Of a stretch of DNA of 64,000 bases, positions 35,149 through 43,314 are shown piece by piece. A program made the position numbers and the translations under genes. Origin of the DNA: Adhaeribacter soli (lineage in GTDB: Bacteria > Bacteroidota > Bacteroidia > Cytophagales > Hymenobacteraceae); NCBI RefSeq assembly GCF_008727925.1, contig NZ_VTWT01000001.1:310001-374000 (forward strand), in the 5' to 3' direction. Below the pieces are notes generated by a model that made no database searches, was not told where the DNA came from, and saw nothing but the letters and a program-made list of their open reading frames with translations. Position 1 is the stretch's first letter. Every line of letters begins with the position of its first letter.

Positions 35149-35913
35149 TTAAATCAGGAAGTTATTCAGGGCCCGGTTAAAGCGTTCGGCTTGTTCGGTT
35201 TGGGGGTAGTGGCCGCACCGGTTAAAAAGCTGAAGTTGGGCATTGGGTAATTGGGCAGTGCCGGATCTGGCAATGGCTGCAGGGGTGGTGTGGTGTAGAT
35301 ACCGGTTTGGAATGAAGGGGTCCTGTTCGCCGAAAATTACCAGGGAATCGGTATGGATCTGGGGCAAAAAGTCGAAGACCGGTTCCGCCAACATGCCGCT
35401 TACCGATTTTCGCTGGGCGTTATTATCGGATGAGCCGGCGCCACCAACGTTCAAGGTGTGGCCGTAACTGGCGCTTAATTCCAGGAGCTGCCTTTCGTGG
35501 GCGGTAAATTGCTCAAAACCGGCCGGCGCTACTAATACCATTTTTTCCATGACGGCAGCTAGCCGAAGGGCCAGAATGATCCCGATCTGACCACCCATGG
35601 AGTGTCCTATCAACGAAAACGTCCGGATCTTCAGTAAGCTGAGGAAATCTGAAAGGATGGTGGCGTAATCGTGCATCCGGTAATTGAACGGGTGCACGTT
35701 GCTCTGTCCGTGGCCAGGCAGATCGGGAGCGATGCACCGGAAGGTTGGGCTCAGGGCCGGAATGGTTTGGGACCAGATCAGGGCATTATCGCCGAGGCCA
35801 TGCAGAAATAGCAGTACCGGGGCGTTGGTGGGGCCGGAATCGAGGTAGGAAATGCAGGAATTGCCCGATAAGGTAGCAAGACGGTAGGCAGGAGTGTTTT
35901 TGAAACCGGGCAT
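35149..35913 (-). CDS. Alpha/beta hydrolase
   Basis: A 254-residue soluble hydrolase with FLHGLGDNALIWSQT (oxyanion strand), DLPGHGQS, nucleophile serine in IGHSMGGQIG (about residue 103), an acidic residue in IFGEQDPFIP, and a late FNRCGHYPQTEQ histidine. A complete triad with usual length for the MhpC/BioH-like group. Substrate unknown. It lies downstream of phaC on the same strand but is separated from it by a 161-bp palindrome, so it is probably not part of the PHA operon. A depolymerase-like role is conceivable but unsupported. Confidence 0.87.
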   Translation of the reverse strand: MPGFKNTPAYRLATLSGNSCISYLDSGPTNAPVLLFLHGLGDNALIWSQTIPALSPTFRCIAPDLPGHGQSNVHPFNYRMHDYATILSDFLSLLKIRTFSLIGHSMGGQIGIILALRLAAVMEKMVLVAPAGFEQFTAHERQLLELSASYGHTLNVGGAGSSDNNAQRKSVSGMLAEPVFDFLPQIHTDSLVIFGEQDPFIPNRYLHHTTPAAIARSGTAQLPNAQLQLFNRCGHYPQTEQAERFNRALNNFLI

Positions 35914-36013
35914 AGGGTTAGATAAAGCAAAGAGCCTTAACCAAAATGATCAAGGCTCTCCAAAGTTATTACACTTTTAAGTTAAAGAACAATTGCGGAA
36001 GGTTTTATTGTAA

Positions 36014-36174
36014 GAGCGTGTTTAAAATTCATCCCTTGCGCTGCAAATTTCCATTACCGGAACCTGCGTTCGTCTTTTTCTCGCACCATAGCGCTGCTAT
36101 GCTGCTCCAAAAAGCTTTCTTCAGAACCCGGTACTGAAAACTTTCGCTTGCAAAAATGAAATTTAAACATGCTC
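36014..36174. repeat. 161-bp imperfect palindrome downstream of phaC
   Basis: The whole stretch is one long imperfect inverted repeat from GAGCGTGTTTAAA to TTTAAACATGCTC, centred on CATAGCGCTGCTATG. Paired blocks include TTGCGCTGCAAAT, ACCGGAACCTGCG and their counterparts. RNA from either strand would fold into a long rod, so it may end or protect the phaEC transcript. It is very similar in form to repeats seen between genes in other Cytophagales genomes (recollection, unchecked). Confidence 0.8.
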
Positions 36175-36203
36175 CAGGTTGGCAGGAAGGAATATCTGAA
36201 AAA

Positions 36204-37265
36204 TTACTTTTTATCGCGCTCTTTCAGCCAGGTGGCAACGGCCGGCGCCAGCTCTTTCTGGGACCGCGACCCTACAAAGACCCCGATGTGGCCGCCTTTG
36301 AATTTGTACAGCGTGGCATCTTTGGAGCCGATCAGGTCGTTCAGCGGGATAGAAGCTGCCGGCGGCACCAGGTTATCTTCTTCGGCATAAATGTTAAGCA
36401 CCGGCATGGTAATGTTCTTCAGGTTAACGGTGTACCCGCCGATCTGTAAGGTGCCTTTTATCAGTTTATTCTGCTGATAAAGATCCTTCAGGAACTGGCG
36501 GTAGCATTCCCCGGCCTGGTCCGGACTGTCGGAGATCCATTTTTCCATGCGCAGGAAGTTCAGGATCTTTTCTTCGTTGTCCATCAGGTTAATGGCGGAA
36601 ATAAATTTGGCATTCCGGCTCATAGGTTTCAGCTGGGCAAAACCGGAATTCAGGAAATCGCCGGGAACGTTGCCGTAGGTATCCACGATCTTGTCGATGT
36701 CCATATCCTTGGCCCAGCGGAAAAGCAGGCCGTCGTTCGTAGAGAAATCTACCGGCGTTACCAGCGTGATCAGGTTTTTAACTTTTTCCGGGTAAATGGC
36801 AGAATAGATCAGGCTTAAAGTGCCGCCCTGGCAAATGCCCATCAGGTTTACTTTCGGCTGACCGCTTTGCTCACAAACAAAATCCACGGCTTCGTTCATG
36901 TACCCGTTCACGTAATCGTCCAGGGTCAGGTATTTGTCCGCAGCAGTCGGGTAACCCCAGTCGATCATGTAGATATCCAGGCCAAGGTCCAGCAGGTTTT
37001 TAATGTAGCTGCGGTCCGGCTGAATGTCCATCATATCCTGGCGGTTTACGAGCGCATACGTTACCAGCACCGGCGTTTTGATAGTAGCCGGTTCGTTGCG
37101 GGAGTATCGGTAGATCTGCACCTTGTCCTGTTTCCAGACCAGTTCTTTGGGCGTGGTAGCTACGTCTATCTGTTCAATATTCTGGAGCGTTTCGTAGCCT
37201 TTGGCCAGCTTGGTTGCCATTTCGGCGTACTCGCGAACGGCGTTAGAATGGTTTACCTTTATCAT
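36204..37265 (-). CDS. phaC: Class III polyhydroxyalkanoate synthase subunit PhaC
   Basis: A 353-residue catalytic subunit. The lipase-like box GICQGG holds nucleophile Cys145; Asp297 lies in YAEEDNLVPP and His326 in FKGGHIGVF, matching the C149/D302/H331 triad of the class III enzyme of Allochromatium within a few positions. It polymerises (R)-3-hydroxyacyl-CoA into polyester storage granules and needs PhaE for activity. The length (about 350) is that of class III rather than the 600-residue class I/II forms. phaE is 26 bases upstream in the same operon. Confidence 0.95.
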   Translation of the reverse strand: MIKVNHSNAVREYAEMATKLAKGYETLQNIEQIDVATTPKELVWKQDKVQIYRYSRNEPATIKTPVLVTYALVNRQDMMDIQPDRSYIKNLLDLGLDIYMIDWGYPTAADKYLTLDDYVNGYMNEAVDFVCEQSGQPKVNLMGICQGGTLSLIYSAIYPEKVKNLITLVTPVDFSTNDGLLFRWAKDMDIDKIVDTYGNVPGDFLNSGFAQLKPMSRNAKFISAINLMDNEEKILNFLRMEKWISDSPDQAGECYRQFLKDLYQQNKLIKGTLQIGGYTVNLKNITMPVLNIYAEEDNLVPPAASIPLNDLIGSKDATLYKFKGGHIGVFVGSRSQKELAPAVATWLKERDKK

Positions 37266-37291
37266 GATGTTAGCTTTTTATATAGTGAACC

Positions 37292-38668
37292 TTATTTCCT
37301 GGCAGTAGCTTTGGCGGCTTTGTGGTGCTCCGTTGTTTCTTCGGTCTCCACTTTTTTCTGCAATTCCTTTACTGTTTTCTGCAGCGCCCGAAGTTCTTTG
37401 CGTAATTCATAGTTGTTACGGTACACTTCTTCCAGCTGGGAGCGCAATACCACCGGGTAAGGTTCCAGCATGGCTTCCATCTGGTTTTCAAACCCTTTTC
37501 TCAGGTCCAGGCTCAGCGAGATCAGTTCACCCTGCAGGCGCGAAAATTCGTCGGTAGCAAATAATTCAATAAATATCTTTTCGTTTACAGCCGACCAGTC
37601 GCCGTAGAATTCCTGGAAATTGGCGTATTCCTTATTTTCTTCGTGGCGGGTGCGCAGCAATTCCATTACCTCGTTCCAGGCTTTGCCGGCATTGGTGTAG
37701 ATCAGGTATTGCATTTCGGTTTGCTTCACGCCGAAGTTCACCAGCTTTTCCTGGATCTCGAACATAGCGTCGAGCTGCTGCTGTTCGTTGCCCGGCGCCG
37801 ACATGCGTACCAGAGGCAACATGTACTGGCGGAAGTTGTTGTAAAAGCTCCGGTACATTTCGGTTGTATAGCCGGTTCCGGAAGGCATCAGGCCTTCCAG
37901 CAGGTCGCGTTCCTTGCCGAAAGCATTCAGGAAAGAATCGCCCATCTGGCGGTTGGTGTGGTACCAGTTGGTTATGTATTTGGCCGATTGTTCGAATAAT
38001 TGGGTCAGGTTCTGAGCAGGGGCGAAGCCGAACATCTGGTCAATCACGGCCTTATATGCCGCCGGATCGAACATTTTTGTCATATTTTCGGCATCGAAAC
38101 CCGGCTTATTTATCTGCTGAAAGAAAGGCTGCCACATCTGGTACAGGCGGTTGTATAATTCGGTGCTTTGCAGCATGCTTTCGAACGCGCCTTTTGCCGT
38201 GCCCGGATTCATAAACTTTGGCAGGTCTGCCATTGATCTGGTTAATCCGCTAAAGAAGTTGCCGTAAGCATTCATCCAGTTCTGCGGGCCTTGACCGTTG
38301 GAATGTTCCGTGGTAAAGCTGTTCTGGGTTTTCAGGAAGTTCTCGTACAGGCTGCGGGAAGTTTCCATCATGCGCATGGCCACTTCGTTCTGCATCTTAA
38401 ACCAGTTCTGGAAAAAGCTGCTGGCCGAAGTATTGTTTGCGGCGTTTTTGTCTTCCCGGCCATCGGCAGGAGTTACCGGCTGGCCCATGAAGGTGTTCAG
38501 GAGGTTTTTCTGATTTTCGAGCCACTCTTTGTAGAGTTCGCTGCCTTTTTCCATCATTTCGCCGCCGAGCATTGTGCCCTGCATTTTTTCGTTCAACTCC
38601 GTCCAGTTCTTGGTCATTTTGGTCTGCGCTTCCATCCAATTGTCGAAGAATGTATTCTTATTTTCCAT
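37292..38668 (-). CDS. phaE: Class III polyhydroxyalkanoate synthase subunit PhaE
   Basis: A 458-residue protein without signal or membrane helix. It is Met/Gln/Asn-rich and helical, with WMEAQTKMTKNWTELNEKMQ at the N-terminus, MYRSFYNNFRQYM-like segments, and the PhaE/PhaC-associated block PVVLRSQLEEVYRNNYELRKEL followed by a coiled coil and a basic tail (HHKAAKATARK), perhaps for granule or DNA contact. It activates PhaC. It is longer than the roughly 360-residue Allochromatium PhaE. First gene of the phaE-phaC operon; a possible -7 element TACCTTTG on the minus strand is at 38728-38735. Confidence 0.9.
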   Translation of the reverse strand: MENKNTFFDNWMEAQTKMTKNWTELNEKMQGTMLGGEMMEKGSELYKEWLENQKNLLNTFMGQPVTPADGREDKNAANNTSASSFFQNWFKMQNEVAMRMMETSRSLYENFLKTQNSFTTEHSNGQGPQNWMNAYGNFFSGLTRSMADLPKFMNPGTAKGAFESMLQSTELYNRLYQMWQPFFQQINKPGFDAENMTKMFDPAAYKAVIDQMFGFAPAQNLTQLFEQSAKYITNWYHTNRQMGDSFLNAFGKERDLLEGLMPSGTGYTTEMYRSFYNNFRQYMLPLVRMSAPGNEQQQLDAMFEIQEKLVNFGVKQTEMQYLIYTNAGKAWNEVMELLRTRHEENKEYANFQEFYGDWSAVNEKIFIELFATDEFSRLQGELISLSLDLRKGFENQMEAMLEPYPVVLRSQLEEVYRNNYELRKELRALQKTVKELQKKVETEETTEHHKAAKATARK

Positions 38669-38901
38669 ATGATTTTGGTAAATGATTTATGCGGTTTTAA
38701 AAGAAAAACCAACTCAGATTGTTATGGCAAAGGTAAAGATAATTGCCCGCATAAGATCCTGTAAAACATGCAGTTCACTAAGCTATAGCGTATGTTCGCC
38801 AATTTCCTAACATCTTTCTGAAGCGAAAAGGCTAACATAGGGTTGTGAAAAGGAAGCAAGGTAAGTGCCTGGTTTCAAATGAACTCCTAACCAAAGCCAT
38901 T

Positions 38902-39333
38902 ATGATTCAAGAGTTAACCAAAGTAAAGGTTGAGCCCGGAGCGGTTTACACCCATATTCTTTCTTTCAGTCAGCACGACGTGAACCGTTTTGCCGAAGTT
39001 ACCGGCGACCGGAACCCGATTCACCTGGACGCGGAGTATGCGGCCGGTACCATGTTCAAACGCCCGATCATGCACGGTTTTCTGGGCAGCAGCGTTTTCT
39101 CAAAAGTTTTCGGGACTTTATTTCCCGGAGAAGGTACCGTTTACCTGAAGCAAAGCATGGCCTTTGTGAAACCGATGTTCGTGGATACGCTCTACGAAGC
39201 GGTATTTACCGTGAAAGAGGTGCAGGGCGAGAAGCACCGGGCAATTATTGAAACGGTAGTAGTAGAGAAAAAATCGGGCGAGGCTACTATTAAGGGCGAA
39301 GCACTGGTGATGAACCTTGCTGCCATTAATTAA
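38902..39333 (+). CDS. phaJ: MaoC-family (R)-enoyl-CoA hydratase, PhaJ-like
   Basis: A 143-residue hot-dog fold protein, with start MIQELTKVKVEPG at 38902 (an upstream GTG would add 19 residues with no family match). The catalytic motif AEVTGDRNPIHLDAEYA contains the Asp/His pair of (R)-hydratases, followed by IMHGFLGSSVFSKVFGT. PhaJ converts beta-oxidation enoyl-CoA to (R)-3-hydroxyacyl-CoA, the substrate of PhaC. It diverges from phaE across a 233-base shared promoter region, so substrate supply and polymerisation are likely co-regulated. Confidence 0.87.
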   Translation: MIQELTKVKVEPGAVYTHILSFSQHDVNRFAEVTGDRNPIHLDAEYAAGTMFKRPIMHGFLGSSVFSKVFGTLFPGEGTVYLKQSMAFVKPMFVDTLYEAVFTVKEVQGEKHRAIIETVVVEKKSGEATIKGEALVMNLAAIN

Positions 39334-39337
39334 GGAT

Positions 39338-39568
39338 TTTGTCTGAACTATGATTTATAGGATTAATATGATTTTTCGCTGGTAGTATTACTCCGTCGGC
39401 GGAGCGGATTAAAGAAAGGGAAGTTGCCGGTTAGCTGAAACTGCTACTACAAGTGTATTTTCTTTTTCTTTTAACCATAGATCCCGTTTCGCCTGAAATC
39501 GCTTTAATGCTTTTTCGAAATAAAAATCCTGTCCTTCCTATAAATCCCAAAAATCGTGTTCAGACAAA
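39338..39568. repeat. TTTGTCTGAA-bounded inverted-repeat element, copy 2
   Basis: It begins TTTGTCTGAACTATGATTTA five bases after the phaJ stop and ends ...ATCGTGTTCAGACAAA. It belongs to the same family as 18288-18488 and 48774-48876. The body differs between copies; only the ends are conserved, as expected of a non-autonomous element or paired REPs. Confidence 0.68.
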
Positions 39569-39636
39569 CGGACTTGGGTCAGACCAATTAATAATTAATG
39601 TTACGCAAGCAGAGAAAAGTCCCCCTCCAAAGGGTA

Positions 39637-39825
39637 GGGCCATTTCATTCTACAGGATTCTCCCCTTGAGGGGAGCTAGAGGGGTGTTAACTACCGGTTC
39701 TTCCTTGTAGAAACAGCCCTACTGAGGCTGTCGCCTCACTGAAGTTACAAACTTCAGGCTATTTGTAGGTCCAAGTTACCGCTTCGCTTAAACTTGAACC
39801 AGTATTTTTGAGAATGAAATGGCCC
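39637..39825. repeat. Inverted-repeat element with GGGCCATTTCATTCT ends
   Basis: GGGCCATTTCATTCT (39637-39651) is mirrored by AGAATGAAATGGCCC (39811-39825), a perfect 15-bp terminal inverted repeat. Inside are CCCCTTGAGGGGAGCTAGAGGGGTGTT (related to 261-384), the GAGGCTGTCGCCTC and CTGAAGTTACAAACTTCAG palindromes (related inverted to 26217-26249), and a GCTTCGCTTAAACTTG fragment. It is a mosaic of families. No gene is seen between 39334 and 39959. Confidence 0.75.
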
Positions 39826-39872
39826 TGCTCCAAAGGGGGACCACAAAAAACTTGGGTAAGACCAATAAATAA

Positions 39873-39907
39873 TAAAGACGCTGCCGGGAAACCGGCGGCG
39901 TTTTTAT
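39873..39907 (-). terminator. Terminator hairpin after the 39960-40304 gene
   Basis: The stem AAAGACGCTGCCGG / CCGGCGGCGTTTTT (one mismatch) carries T-runs on both strands. It is placed to end the leftward 39960-40304 transcript. Confidence 0.8.
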
Positions 39908-39959
39908 TTAAGGCATGGGAATAGGCTTTGGGAATTTACCGTAGCTCACCCGGAAAGGC

Positions 39960-40304
39960 TTACTCGTAAAAATATTCGGAATGGCCCTGGTCTTTTAATC
40001 GCTGCAGCACCTGCTTTTGCATTTCCTGGAGGTCTTTGGTTAAAAAGGCATCTTTAGGAAGCATAAAGCTTGGGATCTCGTTTACCAGGTTGCTTAGTTT
40101 TCCCAGGTACACGTACATTTGCTGGTTCAGGAACCGGGTTGCTTCCTTTTCCAGCAGTTCACTGTCTTCCACTACTTTTATTTCCAGGGAAGTTACCCTT
40201 TTCAATTCGTTTTCGGTAAGCCGGTGCATATCCTCTAACGTATTTTTATAACTTTCCAGGGTTGCCGTAAATGTTTCCAGATTAAGCACTTTGCCGTTAG
40301 CCAT
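39960..40304 (-). CDS. Hypothetical helical protein, 114 residues
   Basis: A soluble, highly helical protein (NLETFTATLESYKNTLEDMH, ENELKRVTSLEIKVVEDSEL) with probable coiled coil over residues 10-60 and a second helical part (FLTKDLQEMQKQVLQRLKDQ). I do not recognise a family. It is first in a leftward-facing group of small genes ending at a strong hairpin. It has good codon structure and a clear ATG, so it is likely real. Confidence 0.65.
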   Translation of the reverse strand: MANGKVLNLETFTATLESYKNTLEDMHRLTENELKRVTSLEIKVVEDSELLEKEATRFLNQQMYVYLGKLSNLVNEIPSFMLPKDAFLTKDLQEMQKQVLQRLKDQGHSEYFYE

Positions 40305-40434
40305 CGTTTGCTGATTTTTTTTGTGTGTAACCCGGGTACTCCCGAACGCTGTCTGCTGAACTGAAAACGTAGCCGGTTTTGCTCAAATGCCGGTAGATCG
40401 GGAAGAGCTTGCCTGCAGGTTTTAGAGGGTTTTC

Positions 40435-40842
40435 TTACAGTACTGTTTTTTCCAGCAGTAGGTTTAAATTAAACTGTTTCAGGGCCTTTGCAATTAAATT
40501 ACCCGTAGTTACCGGTTCAAAACTCCTGGCCGGGCCGTAATAAAGGATCACTTCATTTTTGCCGGAAACAGGTTTAAGGTCCCGGAGCCTGCCTTTCAGC
40601 ATGAGGGTACCTTCGTATACGCCGAAACTTAATTTTATGCTGACCCTTTTTACCGGCCTCCGGGATTTCTGCATGGCCAGTACAACCGGTTCAATGATGA
40701 AAGATTGGACTTCCTGGCTGCCGGCAGCATTTTTGGCGACAATTTCATGCTCGAAAAGCTTTTCCACTTCCCGGATCAGGCGGAAATTATAATGGTTTAT
40801 AAATCTGGCTTCGTAAGGTTTGGTAGGGAATTGCGTTAACAT
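40435..40842 (-). CDS. Hypothetical protein, 135 residues
   Basis: A soluble alpha/beta protein with RFINHYNFRLIREVEKLFEH at the N-terminus and a beta-rich middle (VKRVSIKLSFGVYEGTLMLK, KNEVILYYGPARSF). The C-terminus is helical (NLIAKALKQFNLNLLLEKTV). No recognised family. It is in the same orientation as its neighbours, with gaps of about 130 bases on both sides, which argues for separate transcription. Confidence 0.6.
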   Translation of the reverse strand: MLTQFPTKPYEARFINHYNFRLIREVEKLFEHEIVAKNAAGSQEVQSFIIEPVVLAMQKSRRPVKRVSIKLSFGVYEGTLMLKGRLRDLKPVSGKNEVILYYGPARSFEPVTTGNLIAKALKQFNLNLLLEKTVL

Positions 40843-40974
40843 CGGCTCAGGATTTGGTCCTATAATACAACCAATTAAAGCCTTACAGGTTTCAGGTTCC
40901 TTCCAGGTTTTTATCCATTTCGGGTACCATTTATAATTTAAACGGAAAGCCGGAATAATTCCCTATGGCTTTAG

Positions 40975-41382
40975 TTATACTTCATTCAGCCAGGCCGAAG
41001 CGGTTTCTATGTCGATAAAAAGTAATACCTGAATATCCAGACCGGTAAATTGCAGGCTATCGAGCACCGTATGCTGGGTTTCCAGGTTTGGCGAAAGCAC
41101 CCAGGCCAGGTATTTGCAGCCATGAGCAATCAGGTCTTCAACGTATTCGTCCCGGATCCATTCCGGGGTTTCGGGCCAGGCGCCGGTAACGTGGGTGTTG
41201 TCGTTCAGGATCTTATAGCAGTGGACCTCGTTCAGGGCAAGCAATACTTTCGCACAGCCGTCTATCAGGTAATCGCGGTTTATGTAACCGATCCAGTCCA
41301 CATACAGCCGGTCGTTTTCCGAATCGAATTCGATCTTTATATAAGGTTCGGAAAATAATATTTTGCTGGCCACATTATCCAT
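40975..41382 (-). CDS. SpoIIAA/STAS-like small protein (second family member)
   Basis: A 135-residue soluble protein (start MDNVASKILFSEPYIKIEFD at 41382; four more residues are possible upstream). YVDWIGYINRDYLIDGC, YKILNDNTHVTGAWPETPEWI, CKYLAWVLSP and the C-terminal IETASAWLNEV match position by position the landmarks of the 8647-9087 protein: a strand, a D-x-R/T after a strand, P-E-x-x-W-I/L, a G-x-K strand and a final A-x-x-W-L. It belongs to a Bacteroidota SpoIIAA/STAS-like group. Function unknown. Confidence 0.6.
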   Translation of the reverse strand: MDNVASKILFSEPYIKIEFDSENDRLYVDWIGYINRDYLIDGCAKVLLALNEVHCYKILNDNTHVTGAWPETPEWIRDEYVEDLIAHGCKYLAWVLSPNLETQHTVLDSLQFTGLDIQVLLFIDIETASAWLNEV

Positions 41383-41802
41383 AATTCTGATCAAAAATTA
41401 CTGCCCGGTAAGTTCCCTTTCCCTTTTTTAAGGGCAATTACCTGTTTGTACGTTTGTTTGTATATGCTATGTTTAGTTATACGGTAGTTTGCCGATTTCT
41501 ACTGTAATTATAAGGTGGAAAGAAGGGAAGCCTGGAAATCAGCAATGCTTAAAATCTTACAATAGGCTTTCCTGGATACAAAGAGCCCGGGAAATTTAGT
41601 AATAAGCTAGTTGAACAACAAGCCCGTAACAGTCGATGGGAAGCTGATAAGAAAGAACAGGGAACGGTTTAAAAAGAAAAGTAAAAGTTGGAAAAAAGGG
41701 AAGCAGTAGCGCTTTATAGATACCGCCGCAAACCTGCCAACTGAGGCTCCGCAAAAATTGAAAGGCTATGATTTCAGCCAGAAAAACTATCTGGTACAAG
41801 CT

Positions 41803-41946
41803 TTATTCATTGACGTCTGCTTTAGCTGACGGCTTAAAGGAATTTTAATTGCGGCTTTAGCCAAACCTTTTACTTCCAACCTTAGGTTGAATCCATTTAA
41901 GAGGCTTCCCTGCTATCCGTCAGCTAAAGCAGACGGCAATGAATAA
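41803..41946. repeat. 144-bp inverted-repeat element (CCGTCAGCTAAAGCAGACG family)
   Basis: The left arm 41803-41832 and the right arm 41917-41946 are complementary over 30 bases with one mismatch (TTATTCATTGACGTCTGCTT...). A solo copy is at 32141-32169. Upstream, GGCTATGATTTCAGCC (about 41764) is also shared with the solo locus (32082). The rest of 41383-42170 holds no gene. Confidence 0.8.
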
Positions 41947-42170
41947 GGATCTGCAAACGGTAAGCACAGCGCTGAAAACCTGAAATGATCGAGATTTCGG
42001 AGCAAATAAGCGCAATACGCCCACTTCCTGACTTGATCGCATTCAAACTGAAGGTTTAAGAATTAGGTAAAAAAGCTATTTCCTTGGCAAAATTAGCTCA
42101 TTTCCATATTTCCATATTTTCAAATCAAAGAAACAGCACATTAGCACATTAAAAAAAATCAGCACATTAA

Positions 42171-42512
42171 TCAGTCCTCATCCTCGTAATCGAGCCCTTT
42201 AAATTTATTATACGCCTGCTGCAATTCCGAAAAAGCGTGCATATTTCCTTCCTGCCGGGAAATTTTTAAACCCTTCTGGTAAACTTCTTCGGCTTTTTCC
42301 GGTAAACCCAGGTCGTTGTACAGCTTTGCCGCGTGGTAATACGTACCAACGTAATTCGGATGTTCGGCCAGCAACAGCTCGTAATATCTCCGCGATTCGT
42401 TCATGTCCAGCTTCAGGTATTCGGTAGCCAGAGCATAAATTGTGAAGGCATCGGCCGGATCTTCCCGGTAAAATTCCAAAAGTTGCGTTAAACGGCTGGC
42501 GTTCATTTCCAT
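42171..42512 (-). CDS. Small tetratricopeptide-repeat protein
   Basis: A 113-residue soluble protein with two to three TPR units: ADAFTIYALATEYLKLDMNE, SRRYYELLLAEHPNYVGTYY, HAAKLYNDLGLPEKAEEVYQ. It ends in an acidic tail (GLDYEDED). TPRs act as protein-binding scaffolds. No fused catalytic domain. It diverges from etfB across 61 bases, so the two share a short regulatory region. Confidence 0.87.
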   Translation of the reverse strand: MEMNASRLTQLLEFYREDPADAFTIYALATEYLKLDMNESRRYYELLLAEHPNYVGTYYHAAKLYNDLGLPEKAEEVYQKGLKISRQEGNMHAFSELQQAYNKFKGLDYEDED

Positions 42513-42573
42513 TTTTTTAAATAATTACTAACTTCGCCCCAAAGTTAAACCTTATAAGCAAATAGATCGAAAA

Positions 42574-43311
42574 ATGAAGATTTTAGTTTGCATCAGCAAC
42601 GTTCCGGATACTACCACTAAAATAACCTTCACGCCCGACAATAAGCAGTTCAACACTGCCGGCGTGCAGTTTGTAATAAACCCTTACGACGAATACGCGT
42701 TAACCCGTGCTATTGAGCTGAAAGAAGCCCAAGGCGGCACAGTTACCGTGCTCAACGTAGGCGAAGCCGATACCGAAGCCAACATCCGCAAGGCGCTGGC
42801 AATCGGCGCCGACGACGCCATCCGCGTAAACGCCAAACCAACCGACGCTTTCTTTGTTGCTACTCAGATAGCTAACATTGCCAAACAGGAAAACTACGAC
42901 CTGATCCTGATGGGGAAAGAATCGGTAGACTATAACGGTTTCCAGGTACACGGCATGGTAGCCGAAATGCTGGGTATTCCGTCTATTACGCCGGGCGTAA
43001 AGCTTGATGTAAATGGCAATACGGCTACGGTTCAGCGGGAAATTGAAGGCGGGCATGAGATCATCGATGCGCAATTACCGATCGTGGTTTCGGCGCAGCA
43101 GCCTATGTGCGAGCCCCGCATCCCGAACATGCGCGGCATTATGACGGCCCGTACCAAGCCGTTGAAAGTAGTTGAGCCAACCGGCAGCGCTACCAAAACT
43201 GAGATCGACGCGTTCTCGCTGCCGCCGCAGAAAACCGGCGTGAAGATGATTTCTCCGGAAAATGCCGGCGAATTAATTACCTTATTAAGAAACGAAGCTA
43301 AAGTTATATAA
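42574..43311 (+). CDS. etfB: Electron transfer flavoprotein beta subunit
   Basis: A 245-residue EtfB (MKILVCISNVPDTTTKITFT, then NPYDEYALTRAIELKE, GKESVDYNGFQVHGMVAEML). It binds AMP and, with EtfA, accepts electrons from acyl-CoA dehydrogenases and passes them to ETF-quinone oxidoreductase. It is three bases upstream of etfA. ETF supports beta-oxidation, in keeping with the PHA genes earlier in the window, although the loci are separate. Confidence 0.95.
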   Translation: MKILVCISNVPDTTTKITFTPDNKQFNTAGVQFVINPYDEYALTRAIELKEAQGGTVTVLNVGEADTEANIRKALAIGADDAIRVNAKPTDAFFVATQIANIAKQENYDLILMGKESVDYNGFQVHGMVAEMLGIPSITPGVKLDVNGNTATVQREIEGGHEIIDAQLPIVVSAQQPMCEPRIPNMRGIMTARTKPLKVVEPTGSATKTEIDAFSLPPQKTGVKMISPENAGELITLLRNEAKVI

Positions 43312-43314
43312 TAT

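Noticed and set aside
39453-39710. Open frame of 85 codons after phaJ
   Set aside because: It spans two inverted-repeat elements and shows no protein-like pattern.
41596-41799. Open frame of 67 codons on the minus strand, hydrophobic
   Set aside because: Phenylalanine/leucine-rich translation of A-rich DNA between repeats; no start context, no neighbour link.
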